Virus record (IMG/VR): IMGVR_UViG_3300043772_003377
Coordinates: 40,514 to 104,513 of that record
Origin: a virus
DNA length: 64,000 bases
Strand: one strand, 5' to 3'
Shown here: in pieces, positions 6,999-16,524 of the stretch
Position numbering within the stretch: the first letter of the stretch is position 1
Layout: the number at the start of each line of letters is the position of its first letter
The notes under the pieces: generated by a model
Told to the model about the DNA's origin: nothing
The model's input: only the letters and a program-made list of their open reading frames with translations
Database searches by the model: none
Position numbers and translations under genes: made by a program

Positions 6999-9941
6999 TT
7001 ATTCATTTATATTTTTTATTGTTAATACATCTGATTCGTCATAGTATGATAACCTATTTGTTAATGATGAATTTTTAAAAATCTGACAAGTGTATAATTC
7101 ATAAACAGATGGTGTTTGACTAACACCCGTAACGGTAACAATAACACCATTAGAATAAACTGAATCTACCGTTATTGATATATCTTCCGTACCACCAAAT
7201 ACAGATCCGGTTATTGTTAATATTTCTCCAACCGCATATCCAGTACCACCCTGATTTAATACTACACTATTAACTAATCCATCAACAACCTCAACATCAA
7301 ATGTTGCGTTTTCACCACCAGTACCTTGTGCAAATATATTAGGGTATGAACCTGTGACACCTGTTACACTACTCACAAACCAATTATTAGGGATAATGTT
7401 CCAAGTGCTACCGGAGTCCGAACTATATAATAAAATTACAATGTCAACACCACTTCTTTCCTGCATTCTAACTTTGATAGGATATGTTCCACCTGTTAAT
7501 GTTATAGGATACTGATTTCCGTTCGGAAGATTTCCACTATCACCATGCCCCCCATACCAATCAGCAACTTTAATTCCATTAATGAATGCGTCTGAACCAT
7601 CATCACTACTTAATCCAAAATAGTATGTATTGTTGGAAGGAATGTTTATAATACCTTCAATTACCATTCCATAGTCACTTTGATCAACACCTGTTTGTGT
7701 TGAATATGAAACGCCCTGAATATTAGGAGAATTGTATGTATCAAAAAGAGGACTATTATTTATTAGATAATCCATTTCTGTTTCATTAGTTGGGTAAGTA
7801 TATGTTGAATCGGCAGGTTTATAAATTTTAACACTTAGTTTGTTATTAATTGAAAACCCATTTATAGTGCCCGAAGAACCGCCAATTTCAGTTCCTGGTA
7901 TTGTTATTGTATCACCTACTTGGTATAACTTACCTGATGTATTACCACTGACACCTATTACAGTATTCCCCGAAACTTCAACATCAAAAGACGCATTAAT
8001 ACCGTTACCGTTTGTTGTTCCGGTTAAATTAGTGTAAATACCATCGGTTGCTCCAGTACCTAAAGCGTTATATGTAAACGCAGTTATAATACCGTAATTT
8101 GTTGTAAAATCAACATTATTTACATATGTGTCAACGATATTCCATTGGAAGAATTCCCCAATTGTGTTATTGTAAAAGTTATCAGGAATTGTATTATTGT
8201 AGAAGTATTCACCAATAGTATTATTATAAAAATAATTCCCGATCCTATTACCTTGATTAGATGAACCACCAAATCCAAAATCAGGTGCAATAGAATTGTT
8301 ACTAAATAAATTTCCAATTTGGTTATATGAGAACTTATCACCAACTGTATTGTTATTAAATTCGTTTCCAATTACATTAAATTGAACATCTCCAAGTGTA
8401 TCATTTGAGTAAAAATCATTACCAATCTTATTTCCACTAAAATCATATAACCCAATAGTTAAATTGGTTCCGATATCATTATTATTAAAAACGTGTTCAA
8501 TATTATTTTCGTAGAAATTTGAATATATGGTATTACCATTATAACCGTTTCCAATTAAATTACGATAAAATTCTGAATAGATTTCATTTTGATTATATCC
8601 ATTACCAATATCATTATTATAGAAGTCATCATAAATTTTATTATCATTAAACTGGTTTCCTATTTCATTATTTTGAAAATCATTATTAGTCCAAACATTA
8701 TTATTAAAATTATTTCCAATATTGTTTCTATAAAAATCACTACCTAGTAAAGTGTTACCATAAAAATCACTACCAATTCTATTATTATTGAAATTTGATG
8801 TGATGTAATTGTTCCTAAAATTTTCCCCAATTATGTTACCGTCAAAGTCATCATTTGTTGAGTTGTTATAAAAACTATCACCTATTTGATTATTATCACA
8901 ATCATCGTTAAATGTGTTATTATAAGAACCGTTACCAATGGTGTTGTTTCTAAATGAACCATTTAATAATACATTATTTGCAAGTAAAAAATCTCCAGTA
9001 CCAAATTCTAAATGTAAATTAGAATAGTTACCAATATAGTTATTAACCGCGCCACCATCATCAATAGCATCACCAAATGTTGTGTATTCGTAAACTTGAT
9101 TTTGTCTTATATTAGGTTGATAATAACTCATTATACCATCGTCATTTCCAAAATAATAAAGTGAGTCAGTAGTTTCATTTATTGTCACACCTGATATAAT
9201 TGCTAAAGAATTACTCTCTACAGAGATGATTTCAAAAAACACAGGATCTAAATTTCGTACTGAAACAATGTCACCAGTTGAGAAATTTGAAACAAATGTT
9301 GTACCTGTATTACCATATAACACTGCAGTTGTCCCTGTTAAACCACTTATACCAACAAGACCACTTAATGGACTATCTTCGTCATATGAATATCCATTAT
9401 ATCTTTTAAATAAGATACTTCTGTGATCGTAGTCGGTTCTGTTATTGTATTGATCAATTCTTTCTGTAATTCTACCTTTTGCTGGACCACTAGTGATTTC
9501 AGTCGTATCCCAAGTAATATCGTAAGTTATATGATCTTGAGGGTATAATGCGGAATATATGGTAGGTGAAAAATCTGTTGTAGATATCGCCAATAATAAT
9601 ATAGGCTCTGTTGTTCCTGTTTTATAATTACCTGTAGTAATAGGGTTTTTGGTATTATCGTAGTTTGGTTGGTCATAACACGTTTGGAAATCTGTTATTA
9701 AATAATAAGAACCTTCAGTTAAACTTGATGAACCAATTAAACTGGTTAATTCTGAATACGTAACTTCGGTAACTCCACTCGACCCTGAAGACCCGCTTAG
9801 TATATAAGTTTTAAGGTCGTTTAATGTTGTATGTTTTGTTTCTCCCAAAACACCTAAATAACTTACGTTTACAAATAAGTCACCAGGAGTATATCCTGTG
9901 TAACCAACGTAAGGTAAATCTGAAATTCTAATATCTTCCAT
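6999..9941 (-). CDS. Large tail appendage with Asn-rich repeat stalk and PA14-like domain
   Basis: 980 residues. The N-terminus (MEDIRISDLPYVGYTGYTPG) resembles baseplate-attachment segments. Residues about 290-590 are a long Asn-rich repeat with runs such as NNTIGNGSYNNTF, FYNNTIGEYFYNN and FNNNRIGSDFYGN, likely a beta-helix or ladder. Around residues 700-860 is a PA14-like domain: IQGVSYSTQTGVDQSDYGMV, YFGLSSDDGSDAFINGIKVA, YPIKVRMQERSGVDIVILLY. PA14 domains often bind carbohydrate. Two Gly-rich segments (QGGTGYAVGEILTITGS and a related one) flank it. It is probably a receptor-binding or glycan-binding fibre. Confidence 0.75.
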   Translation of the reverse strand: MEDIRISDLPYVGYTGYTPGDLFVNVSYLGVLGETKHTTLNDLKTYILSGSSGSSGVTEVTYSELTSLIGSSSLTEGSYYLITDFQTCYDQPNYDNTKNPITTGNYKTGTTEPILLLAISTTDFSPTIYSALYPQDHITYDITWDTTEITSGPAKGRITERIDQYNNRTDYDHRSILFKRYNGYSYDEDSPLSGLVGISGLTGTTAVLYGNTGTTFVSNFSTGDIVSVRNLDPVFFEIISVESNSLAIISGVTINETTDSLYYFGNDDGIMSYYQPNIRQNQVYEYTTFGDAIDDGGAVNNYIGNYSNLHLEFGTGDFLLANNVLLNGSFRNNTIGNGSYNNTFNDDCDNNQIGDSFYNNSTNDDFDGNIIGENFRNNYITSNFNNNRIGSDFYGNTLLGSDFYRNNIGNNFNNNVWTNNDFQNNEIGNQFNDNKIYDDFYNNDIGNGYNQNEIYSEFYRNLIGNGYNGNTIYSNFYENNIEHVFNNNDIGTNLTIGLYDFSGNKIGNDFYSNDTLGDVQFNVIGNEFNNNTVGDKFSYNQIGNLFSNNSIAPDFGFGGSSNQGNRIGNYFYNNTIGEYFYNNTIPDNFYNNTIGEFFQWNIVDTYVNNVDFTTNYGIITAFTYNALGTGATDGIYTNLTGTTNGNGINASFDVEVSGNTVIGVSGNTSGKLYQVGDTITIPGTEIGGSSGTINGFSINNKLSVKIYKPADSTYTYPTNETEMDYLINNSPLFDTYNSPNIQGVSYSTQTGVDQSDYGMVIEGIINIPSNNTYYFGLSSDDGSDAFINGIKVADWYGGHGDSGNLPNGNQYPITLTGGTYPIKVRMQERSGVDIVILLYSSDSGSTWNIIPNNWFVSSVTGVTGSYPNIFAQGTGGENATFDVEVVDGLVNSVVLNQGGTGYAVGEILTITGSVFGGTEDISITVDSVYSNGVIVTVTGVSQTPSVYELYTCQIFKNSSLTNRLSYYDESDVLTIKNINE
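8120..8990 (-). repeat. Coding repeat encoding Asn-rich stalk
   Basis: Within the 980-residue appendage gene, degenerate units of roughly 10-12 codons encode variants of F/Y-x-N-N-x-I-G-x-x-F/Y. At DNA level this appears on the + strand as recurring attattattgaaa- and aaattattccaat-like words. The repeats are coding, diverged rather than identical, and explain the low-complexity look of this stretch. Confidence 0.6.
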
Positions 9942-9943
9942 TT

Positions 9944-10183
9944 TTATCCATTTAATCCATTACCTCCAATTAAAACAGCGTCTTTTAATAGTACTTCAAT
10001 ACCATAAGAATTTGTCCAAGTTGGTTTTGGTGGGTTTATTTTAACTAAAGTATAAATAGTGGTACTATCCCCAATATAATATAGAGTATCTTGAGTAATT
10101 ATTGGTTTATAATTCTCAGTAACCAATCTAAAAACTGATTTTTTGATACAAGTTGTACATATTACACCTGTTTGATTACTCAT
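9944..10183 (-). CDS. Small tail-fibre-associated protein
   Basis: 79 residues. A short Cys-containing N-terminus (GVICTTCIKKSVFRLV) leads to a beta-rich body and a C-terminus with P-T-W-T-N-S-Y-G and IGGNGLNG, shared with the protein at 5536-5928. It lies between the large appendage gene and the structural gene 10183-11649, and its ATG overlaps the end of the latter by one base. Probable accessory subunit of the appendage; the biochemical role is unknown. Confidence 0.6.
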   Translation of the reverse strand: MSNQTGVICTTCIKKSVFRLVTENYKPIITQDTLYYIGDSTTIYTLVKINPPKPTWTNSYGIEVLLKDAVLIGGNGLNG

Positions 10184-11649
10184 TATTTATAGTTAACTAT
10201 TTGAAATTTTATTTGTTTTTTATAAATACTAATTTCACCCGAACTTTCCACTTTAATATCAATATAATATTCGTTTGGAATTTTGTCCCTAGTGTCAAAG
10301 ATAAAATAATACTCGTTTGGAGTTCTATTTATTTGAGTCCAATCTTGAACTTGAACTTCCGTTTGACCTTCTCTAACATAAATTCTATATTCGGCATGAA
10401 CTTTATTTAATAATTTGTTTGTTGTGTAGGCCTGTTTAATTATAACACCAACTTTTCTAATATCGGTATTGAAAATTTTCTCGTCTTGTTTAATACCATA
10501 AAAATCAAATCCATAAAGTTTTGGTTCTACTGAATTAGTCCCAATCTGTAATGAACTTTTCAATGGTAATAATGTAAATTCGTTAAAAATATCCGGTAAA
10601 GAAAAACCATTTAATGTTATATTAGTCCATTTGTCCGTAAACGTACAAGGAGTTTTATAACCTAATAATGGTGGTATTGTAACTTCATAAACACCTTTTG
10701 TTCTCCTACAACTTGTTAAACCTGTTAAACCCGCAATAGGTTCACCTGAATTATCCAGTATGTTAACTTCGGGAGTATAATCCAAATTAACAGGAATTCC
10801 ATTATCGTAAACATATAGATATAATTTATTTACTTTACCTAAAGTAAAAAGATTTCTGTCATCATCGATTAAATCGTTATAAATTGTTTCAAGAAAAGGT
10901 TCGTAAAATGTTTGTGTATGTCTTGTAAAAAATTGAACTTCGTAAGATTCACTTAATCCTGATAAATTTTCTAATTGAGGTTTAAAAGCGATTACCCAAC
11001 CTGAAACATTATCTAATGTACCATCAAGAATCTGATTGATTTCATTTGTCATATCAAATTCAATATTTTCATTACCAAATTCAAAATGTTGCTCCGCAAT
11101 TTTTGTTAACGCGCTATAAGGATAAAACCCTTCGTTATTATTGTTATATAATCCAGGTTCATCCCAAACTCCAATAGTTGTCGTTTGATACCAATTTGAC
11201 GGTCTATCGGAAAAATTTTTATCCGAATCGGAAATTGTGTATTGTAAATCAGCGAAATCATACCCAACACCCTCATCCCAAATTTGGGGTGTGTCAGGGT
11301 TGTAATCAATAAAAGGTATTCTAAATAATTCTAAATCAAACGAGGTCGCTCTTTTCCTTCCTTGCGAAGTTGAGGTATTTAAGAATTCTAAATCAAATGT
11401 TGATGTATTAGTCATTCTTAAAATGTGTTTCATATTATTAACACAATCATTTGAAATAGTTCCGTCAATTACTTTATTTTTTAATAAAGTTAAATCTAAA
11501 TTAAAGATGAATCTACTAAAACCAGTAGGATACTGAGTCGAAATAGGTGTTCCAAAAAATAGTTCGGTGACAGGGTTTCTACCTGTATTAGTAAAACTAT
11601 TTGATATTAATGTATTATTTTTACTAAAGTAAGAATTATTAATTGACAT
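10183..11649 (-). CDS. Virion structural protein, probably tail or baseplate
   Basis: 488 residues, beta-rich and without membrane segments. The N-terminal part contains TELFFGTPISTQYPTGFSRF and later FDLELFRIPFIDYNPDTPQI, which look like a packed structural domain. The C-terminal 130 residues resemble an Ig-like or fibronectin-like fold (YRIYVREGQTEVQVQDWTQI, EISIYKKQIKFQIV). It lies directly upstream of the appendage genes and downstream of the baseplate hub gene on the same strand. I recognise the context rather than the family; a baseplate wedge or connector for the appendages is plausible. Confidence 0.6.
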   Translation of the reverse strand: MSINNSYFSKNNTLISNSFTNTGRNPVTELFFGTPISTQYPTGFSRFIFNLDLTLLKNKVIDGTISNDCVNNMKHILRMTNTSTFDLEFLNTSTSQGRKRATSFDLELFRIPFIDYNPDTPQIWDEGVGYDFADLQYTISDSDKNFSDRPSNWYQTTTIGVWDEPGLYNNNNEGFYPYSALTKIAEQHFEFGNENIEFDMTNEINQILDGTLDNVSGWVIAFKPQLENLSGLSESYEVQFFTRHTQTFYEPFLETIYNDLIDDDRNLFTLGKVNKLYLYVYDNGIPVNLDYTPEVNILDNSGEPIAGLTGLTSCRRTKGVYEVTIPPLLGYKTPCTFTDKWTNITLNGFSLPDIFNEFTLLPLKSSLQIGTNSVEPKLYGFDFYGIKQDEKIFNTDIRKVGVIIKQAYTTNKLLNKVHAEYRIYVREGQTEVQVQDWTQINRTPNEYYFIFDTRDKIPNEYYIDIKVESSGEISIYKKQIKFQIVNYK

Positions 11650-11666
11650 TATAAAGTTGTTTAACT

Positions 11667-11674
11667 TATAAATA
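11667..11674 (-). promoter_or_regulatory. TATTTATA element upstream of 10183-11649
   Basis: Coding-strand TATTTATA followed by AGTTAAAC, with its 5' end 25 bases before the ATG of the structural gene. It sits in the 25-base gap after the end of the gp5-like gene, so it could give the appendage genes their own transcript. Confidence 0.45.
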
Positions 11675-13261
11675 TCAATTAATTCGGATATTTTGATTTA
11701 GAATTGTATTTTCTGCATTAGATAATAATTCCTCGATTGTTTGAATCGTAACTCCACTACCCTCACTTTGTTTACAAGGAGACATAAATGCTATTGGGTG
11801 TACGTGGTCTCGTAAAAATACAAACATAATTCTAATTAAAGATAATAATTCTTCCCCTCTTACAGATGAATATGTTAAATTTTGAATACTATTTTCGTTA
11901 CCCACAAATTTATCTTGAGGGATACCATATAAAGTTTCATTTAAATTTATCCCTCCTTTAGGTCCTATAGAATCTTGAGATAATAAATATAATTTTTGAG
12001 CACCCATAACTCCATAACTTGTTGGTGTTGGAGTATATTTTGACGGAGTTATTTCAGTTGTTTTTATTTCTTTTTGAGGTCCAAAAATAGGTTTATCCTT
12101 ATTTAACCCTGAAACAATAAAAAAACCTTTTTGTTTATTTAAAGATATTTCGGTTGAGAATTTTGAAAAATTGGCAAATTCTTTAGTATCTACCGACAAA
12201 TCTGTTAAATTAAATTTACTACCTTTCAAATAAGTTATTTTGTTTGGAGTTACCAAAAATGGGAATTGATCGGTTATTTCATAAGTTAAGGGCGAGCTAT
12301 ATCCCGGTAGTCCAGGTAAATTAATCTTATTCTTTAAAACACCATAAATATATAAATTTATCAGATTTACCGTATCAACAAATGACGAACCACTAAATGA
12401 TGCCAAACTTTCATTAATTATTTTATAGTCAATTCCTTCATTATATTTTGTGATTGTCTGTCTGTCGGCGGTCGTTGTTGTTATTTGACTATTTATCACA
12501 TCATATAAAGCGATTTGTCCCGTAAAGGAGTCTTGGTCGTTTTCTAAATTGATTATTGTCCAAATAACCATCTTCTTAATTTCTTGTGACTTTTCTTTTG
12601 TGGATATTATAGTTTCCGTATTACCCTCTTCTTTTTTAGTGTCAAAATGTGATAGCTGAATAAATGACCTATTAATATTTGATGTTGGGGTTAATGTAGT
12701 ATCTAATTCTCCGTTGTATTTACCTGATCTAAGTAGTACTTCATTTTTTTTAACAATAACGTCAGAATTACCTCGACCTAATAATGAATTATCTCCGGGG
12801 TCAGGAAAAATACCGGCACTATCACCGGTATACACTACTAAATTATTTAAAGAAAATTGAGTTCCTTGTGCTAGCATTGATTTAGCAACTCGATAATCTT
12901 CTTTTTTAATATTTCTCACGTCAGTTAAAACGTTAGAAATGTAAAATTGATTTTTAAATTCATACCTATTATCGTAATAAATTACGTTAACATATTCGTC
13001 TTTTAAAGGTACAGGATTAATTGTGTAGGGTAATAAAGGTAAAAATAATTTTGGGTCATTAGTATCCCACTCTTTATAATTTGGGCTGGCAGATCCGGTT
13101 GCGGACATAACTTTACCCTCAACCTCAATTCTTAGTCTACCTAACTTTCTTGGGTCATCGCTACTAATAACCTTACCAGGAAACAAAACTTGAGTGATTT
13201 GTTTTTCTTGAATGTACTGGTCAACAACCTCCCTAATTAAAGAGTTATCCGGTTTATTCAT
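11675..13261 (-). CDS. gp5-like baseplate hub/spike protein (OB-fold)
   Basis: 528 residues. Residues about 20-110 carry the typical N-terminal OB-fold signature of T4 gp5/VgrG-type hub proteins: FPGKVISSDDPRKLGRLRIE, then VNVIYYDNRYEFKNQFYISN. Just before the C-terminus is LLSLIRIMFVFLRDHVHPIA, a hub-like helix. T4 gp5 carries a lysozyme domain; none is seen here, so this is a non-lysozyme hub or spike base. It sits in a minus-strand baseplate cluster and overlaps the upstream 72-residue gene by eight bases. Confidence 0.75.
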   Translation of the reverse strand: MNKPDNSLIREVVDQYIQEKQITQVLFPGKVISSDDPRKLGRLRIEVEGKVMSATGSASPNYKEWDTNDPKLFLPLLPYTINPVPLKDEYVNVIYYDNRYEFKNQFYISNVLTDVRNIKKEDYRVAKSMLAQGTQFSLNNLVVYTGDSAGIFPDPGDNSLLGRGNSDVIVKKNEVLLRSGKYNGELDTTLTPTSNINRSFIQLSHFDTKKEEGNTETIISTKEKSQEIKKMVIWTIINLENDQDSFTGQIALYDVINSQITTTTADRQTITKYNEGIDYKIINESLASFSGSSFVDTVNLINLYIYGVLKNKINLPGLPGYSSPLTYEITDQFPFLVTPNKITYLKGSKFNLTDLSVDTKEFANFSKFSTEISLNKQKGFFIVSGLNKDKPIFGPQKEIKTTEITPSKYTPTPTSYGVMGAQKLYLLSQDSIGPKGGINLNETLYGIPQDKFVGNENSIQNLTYSSVRGEELLSLIRIMFVFLRDHVHPIAFMSPCKQSEGSGVTIQTIEELLSNAENTILNQNIRIN

Positions 13262-13472
13262 TAGTCTTAGTCCTTTCTTCGTATTCTTTAAGAATTAAAT
13301 TATAAGTGTTTTCTAATTTATCTAAATGATTTGTCATTCTGATTAAATTTGATTTGGTTTCCTCAAAATCCTCTTTTATAAAGTCTAACGCAAATATTAA
13401 ATCTTTGTTATTAGATGATTTATAATCTTTAACAATTTTTAAAACTTTTTCTGCCTGTTCTTTTTTTGTCAT
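13254..13472 (-). CDS. Small coiled-coil protein
   Basis: 72 residues, almost entirely charged helix with heptad spacing (FIKEDFEETKSNLIRMTNHL, DKLENTYNLILKEYEERTK). It is wedged between two baseplate-type genes, overlapping the gp5-like gene by eight bases and starting two bases after the 638-residue gene ends. It is probably a small assembly or bridging protein of the tail; no name is recognised. Confidence 0.6.
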   Translation of the reverse strand: MTKKEQAEKVLKIVKDYKSSNNKDLIFALDFIKEDFEETKSNLIRMTNHLDKLENTYNLILKEYEERTKTNE

Positions 13473-13474
13473 AA

Positions 13475-15391
13475 TTAAAACTTTTTACCTGATGTCGTTA
13501 AGGGAAAGGTAACTAATGTTGGTGCAACAATTAATGATGGTATTGGTATATCTGTTCTACCGTTTTCCGCTTCTTCACTTGCCATAGCCTTCATCTGTCC
13601 AAAACGAGACAATAAATCTAAATTAGGACTACCATCAGGTAAAGTCCCTGTTGGAATTCCCAAACTTTGAAATTCGTCTATCATCCCTATAAATGCTCTT
13701 GTTTCGGAATATCCATCTAAAAATTTTGAAAGTATTAATAATGGTAATGGAACTCCGTTCGGATTATTTGGTATTAATTTTAATAAGGATAAAATATCGT
13801 CTATAACACTTTTACACTTTCTCCAATCCTGAATTAGGTTAGCAACAACTATTAATATCTCGGTTAATTTAGCAATCATTTTGAGTTTTTTATTGTTACT
13901 TTCTTTAAGAATATCCGAAATAACTTGTTGAACTAGCACTTTAATATCTTTTTTAATTAATTCAAATAATTCCTCAATAAAAAGTGCTCCTACCTTAGAG
14001 ACCAAATTAACGACTAATCCGTAGAATTGTCTTGTAAATTGTACAAATGAATCAATGATGTCTACAATATCATTACCCAAACCTTTAAATGCGATATAAA
14101 TAGGTAGTAACACTTTAGGAGATAATAACGAAACTATTAGTCCTTGGGACATAAGTTTTACAAAATTAACATTTAAAGTTGCCTGTATATCGAACCCATT
14201 AAATTGTGGGTCATTGTTTACTTGATTAGTTAGATTATCGGCCTCGTCAATTAAATTATTACCCTCAACAAATACTAAATTATTTAAGGAATTTATAATT
14301 GCATTTGAGTCAACAGGAATATCCACATAGTCACATTCCAAAAATTTAACAACACCATTTCTTATATTCGCAACTCTTTCCTCAATTGTGGATAAATCAT
14401 TATCCGTAAATTCAAAAAACGAATCGTCAGCCCCATCCAACTCACTAACTTTAGCGTTCCCACTAACATTTATTTCTTTATCTTCATCAAAACATAAACC
14501 TAAAATTCTTTGTAATATTATTTGGAATTTTGTCATATCTTCAATTTGAAACTGCCCCGCACCAATACTGATAGAAATCATTCCGGTAAGTTGTTCCATA
14601 ATTGACGCAACAATATTCTCAAATTCAACAACTTTAATAGTTTTGAAATAATCTAATAAAAACTCAGAAATTAAAAACCTACCTCCTCTATTTCTAATAT
14701 CTACTTTATACCACCCTCCACCTTCTCCTGTAACTGGATGCGATTCTAAAAATGTTATATCGAATAATGGTTGATTTGATTTACCTAAATAATCAGTCCC
14801 GTATTGTGAATTAAAACTAACACCAGGAAATTGTATTCTGTTATATAACTCTTTATTAGTTGAGTTTGGTCTGTCGTTAGGGGCTAATGTTCTTTTTTCA
14901 TATAAACATTTACCCTCAATATCGTTAGGGTCTATTTTTAATAAATCGGATAAATCGATAGATTTAACTTTAATATAAACGGTAGTGTTTTGATTGAATG
15001 CTTGTTGCTGATCACAACCAACCACCTTAAAAATTTCTTTATATAGAATATCTAAAACTTTAGGTTCAATATTATTTAAAGCCTTTAAAAAAGTTCTCTT
15101 AATATAATTGTATGTATTACCACCATTTTCATTTGTTAGTGTTAATACTTCTAATAAATGTTCAAATTGAGTTTTAAGATTTTTTTTAAATTTTTTTGAC
15201 TTTTGAGTTATGTCATCGGCGTTTTTTTTTGTATTTGAAAGTTTTTTGTTTGTTTTAACCTTACTTTCCTCAAAAGAATTGACCGCCTTTTTTTTAAGTT
15301 TAGAATACTGATTCTGTAAATCTTTATAATTTTTTATAGATTTAACCTTATCCTTAGCCTTTTTATAATCATTTTCTAAATCTAAAGACAT
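13475..15391 (-). CDS. Large tail/baseplate structural protein
   Basis: 638 residues. The N-terminal 90 residues are a Lys-rich coiled coil (NDYKKAKDKVKSIKNYKDLQ). The middle includes a beta-rich region around FPGVSFNSQYGTDYLGKSNQ and HPVTGEGGGWYKVDIRNRGG. The region about 410-560 is strongly hydrophobic helical (LIVSLLSPKVLLPIYIAFKG, FYGLVVNLVSKVGALFIEEL). The C-terminus has GIPTGTLPDGSPNLDLL and SEEAENGRTDIPIPSL. Position next to the hub gene and the hydrophobic helices suggest a baseplate or tail-tip component that may contact the membrane. It shares one base with the upstream gene. Confidence 0.65.
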   Translation of the reverse strand: MSLDLENDYKKAKDKVKSIKNYKDLQNQYSKLKKKAVNSFEESKVKTNKKLSNTKKNADDITQKSKKFKKNLKTQFEHLLEVLTLTNENGGNTYNYIKRTFLKALNNIEPKVLDILYKEIFKVVGCDQQQAFNQNTTVYIKVKSIDLSDLLKIDPNDIEGKCLYEKRTLAPNDRPNSTNKELYNRIQFPGVSFNSQYGTDYLGKSNQPLFDITFLESHPVTGEGGGWYKVDIRNRGGRFLISEFLLDYFKTIKVVEFENIVASIMEQLTGMISISIGAGQFQIEDMTKFQIILQRILGLCFDEDKEINVSGNAKVSELDGADDSFFEFTDNDLSTIEERVANIRNGVVKFLECDYVDIPVDSNAIINSLNNLVFVEGNNLIDEADNLTNQVNNDPQFNGFDIQATLNVNFVKLMSQGLIVSLLSPKVLLPIYIAFKGLGNDIVDIIDSFVQFTRQFYGLVVNLVSKVGALFIEELFELIKKDIKVLVQQVISDILKESNNKKLKMIAKLTEILIVVANLIQDWRKCKSVIDDILSLLKLIPNNPNGVPLPLLILSKFLDGYSETRAFIGMIDEFQSLGIPTGTLPDGSPNLDLLSRFGQMKAMASEEAENGRTDIPIPSLIVAPTLVTFPLTTSGKKF

Positions 15392-15762
15392 TATTTTTTC
15401 ATTTTAAAAGGTGTATTGTTATCAACGTCTTTGTTAATTAACTCTGATAATATGTTATCGTCAACATCTAAATCAGATAGAGAGAACGATTCTTGGGTTG
15501 AATTCGTTTTCTCCCAAATACTGGATTGTAGTTTAGAAAGTGCCAATTTTTTATCGACACAATCATTCACTATTTTTTGTTGTTTCTCGATTACAGGACC
15601 TATTAGAGTCATATCTTCAGGTTCTTTCATCATCGCTAACATTTTATTTTGAATCCTAATGGCGGTAGTTCTTTGTTCTACCAATTCATTATAAATCTCT
15701 TGCATTAGAGATAAAATAGATTCTTTAGTTAAATTTATTTCTTTTTTTGGAGGTCTTCCCAT
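15391..15762 (-). CDS. Helical protein upstream of baseplate genes
   Basis: 123 residues starting MGRPPKKEINLTK, a GRPPK segment like a minor-groove AT-hook. The rest is helical and charged (SILSLMQEIYNELVEQRTTA, VIEKQQKIVNDCVDKKLALS) with an acidic, Asn/Asp-rich tail. It is the first gene of the baseplate run and has a TATTTATA element just upstream. It may be an assembly chaperone or DNA-binding protein; no family match is clear. Confidence 0.55.
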   Translation of the reverse strand: MGRPPKKEINLTKESILSLMQEIYNELVEQRTTAIRIQNKMLAMMKEPEDMTLIGPVIEKQQKIVNDCVDKKLALSKLQSSIWEKTNSTQESFSLSDLDVDDNILSELINKDVDNNTPFKMKK

Positions 15763-15766
15763 AATG

Positions 15767-15774
15767 TATAAATA
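15767..15774 (-). promoter_or_regulatory. TATTTATA element upstream of 15391-15762
   Basis: Coding-strand TATTTATA with its 5' end 12 bases before the ATG. It lies in the 12-base gap next to the end of the sigma-factor gene, so the baseplate run could have its own start here. Confidence 0.45.
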
Positions 15775-16524
15775 TTATTTTACCATATTTTGAATTAGGT
15801 TCTCATATATTATTTTATATTTTTTCATTGAATTCCTAATTTCTTTGGTACTTAGATTAGTCATTTCTCTTATTGATAATAAAATAATATTTTTATTAAA
15901 TTTATTATTATCATTACCGATAAAAATATCATCATAATCTTCAAATATATCATATAACGCCTTACCCAATTTAACTTCATTTTCGGTTAAATCTTTTTTA
16001 ATCAAAAATAAATCAAGTTCCTTTAAAAAATTTTTAATTACTAATTCAGAGTCCATATGTTCCCTATCTATAGTATATGAGAATTCTTCATTGTTTTCTA
16101 AATCAGATGAAATGTCTTCGTAAGATATTTTACGATTAGTTTCTTTTTGGTCTTTTATTATTTGACCCATAAGGTAATTCTTACATATCGTACCAAAATA
16201 AGAATACGCTTTTTTCTCTTTTGACGGTTTAAACTTCTCAAGTTTTGTCATAAGGAAGGAGTGAGTATCTATATGGATTTCATAAAAATCCATATCTTTT
16301 CTATATAATTTATATCTTCTAATAATTGAAGATATCATTTTGTCTAAAGGTTTTCTTAAAAACTCATTATATATTTTATTTCTATCCTCTAAGGAAGTGG
16401 CCTCTAAGAATCTTATAACGGCCATTTCCTCTCGGACATCAAAATAATTAGTTTGAGTTGGTTTTCGACCTTTCTTCTTAACTTCGAAACCAGTTTCTAA
16501 TATTTGTGGAGTATTTTCTGACAT
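15775..16524 (-). CDS. gp55-like late-transcription sigma factor
   Basis: 249 residues. It resembles T4 gp55-type minimal sigma factors in the conserved region-2-like block at about residues 85-130: DMDFYEIHIDTHSFLMTKLE, then FKPSKEKKAYSYFGTICKNY, then LMGQIIKDQ. This block binds the core polymerase beta' subunit and melts the -10 element in sigma proteins. The C-terminal part has a helix-turn-helix-like stretch (LLSIREMTNLSTKEIRNSMK). The N-terminus has KKGRKPTQ, a basic patch. It should direct host RNA polymerase to phage late promoters. Its stop lies 13 bases upstream of the baseplate run, whose genes are good candidate targets. Confidence 0.7.
   Translation of the reverse strand: MSENTPQILETGFEVKKKGRKPTQTNYFDVREEMAVIRFLEATSLEDRNKIYNEFLRKPLDKMISSIIRRYKLYRKDMDFYEIHIDTHSFLMTKLEKFKPSKEKKAYSYFGTICKNYLMGQIIKDQKETNRKISYEDISSDLENNEEFSYTIDREHMDSELVIKNFLKELDLFLIKKDLTENEVKLGKALYDIFEDYDDIFIGNDNNKFNKNIILLSIREMTNLSTKEIRNSMKKYKIIYENLIQNMVK

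Noticed and set aside
8120-8371. Second minus-strand frame inside the 980-residue appendage
   Set aside because: A shifted reading of the Asn-rich repeats; low-complexity Ile/Leu product with no context.
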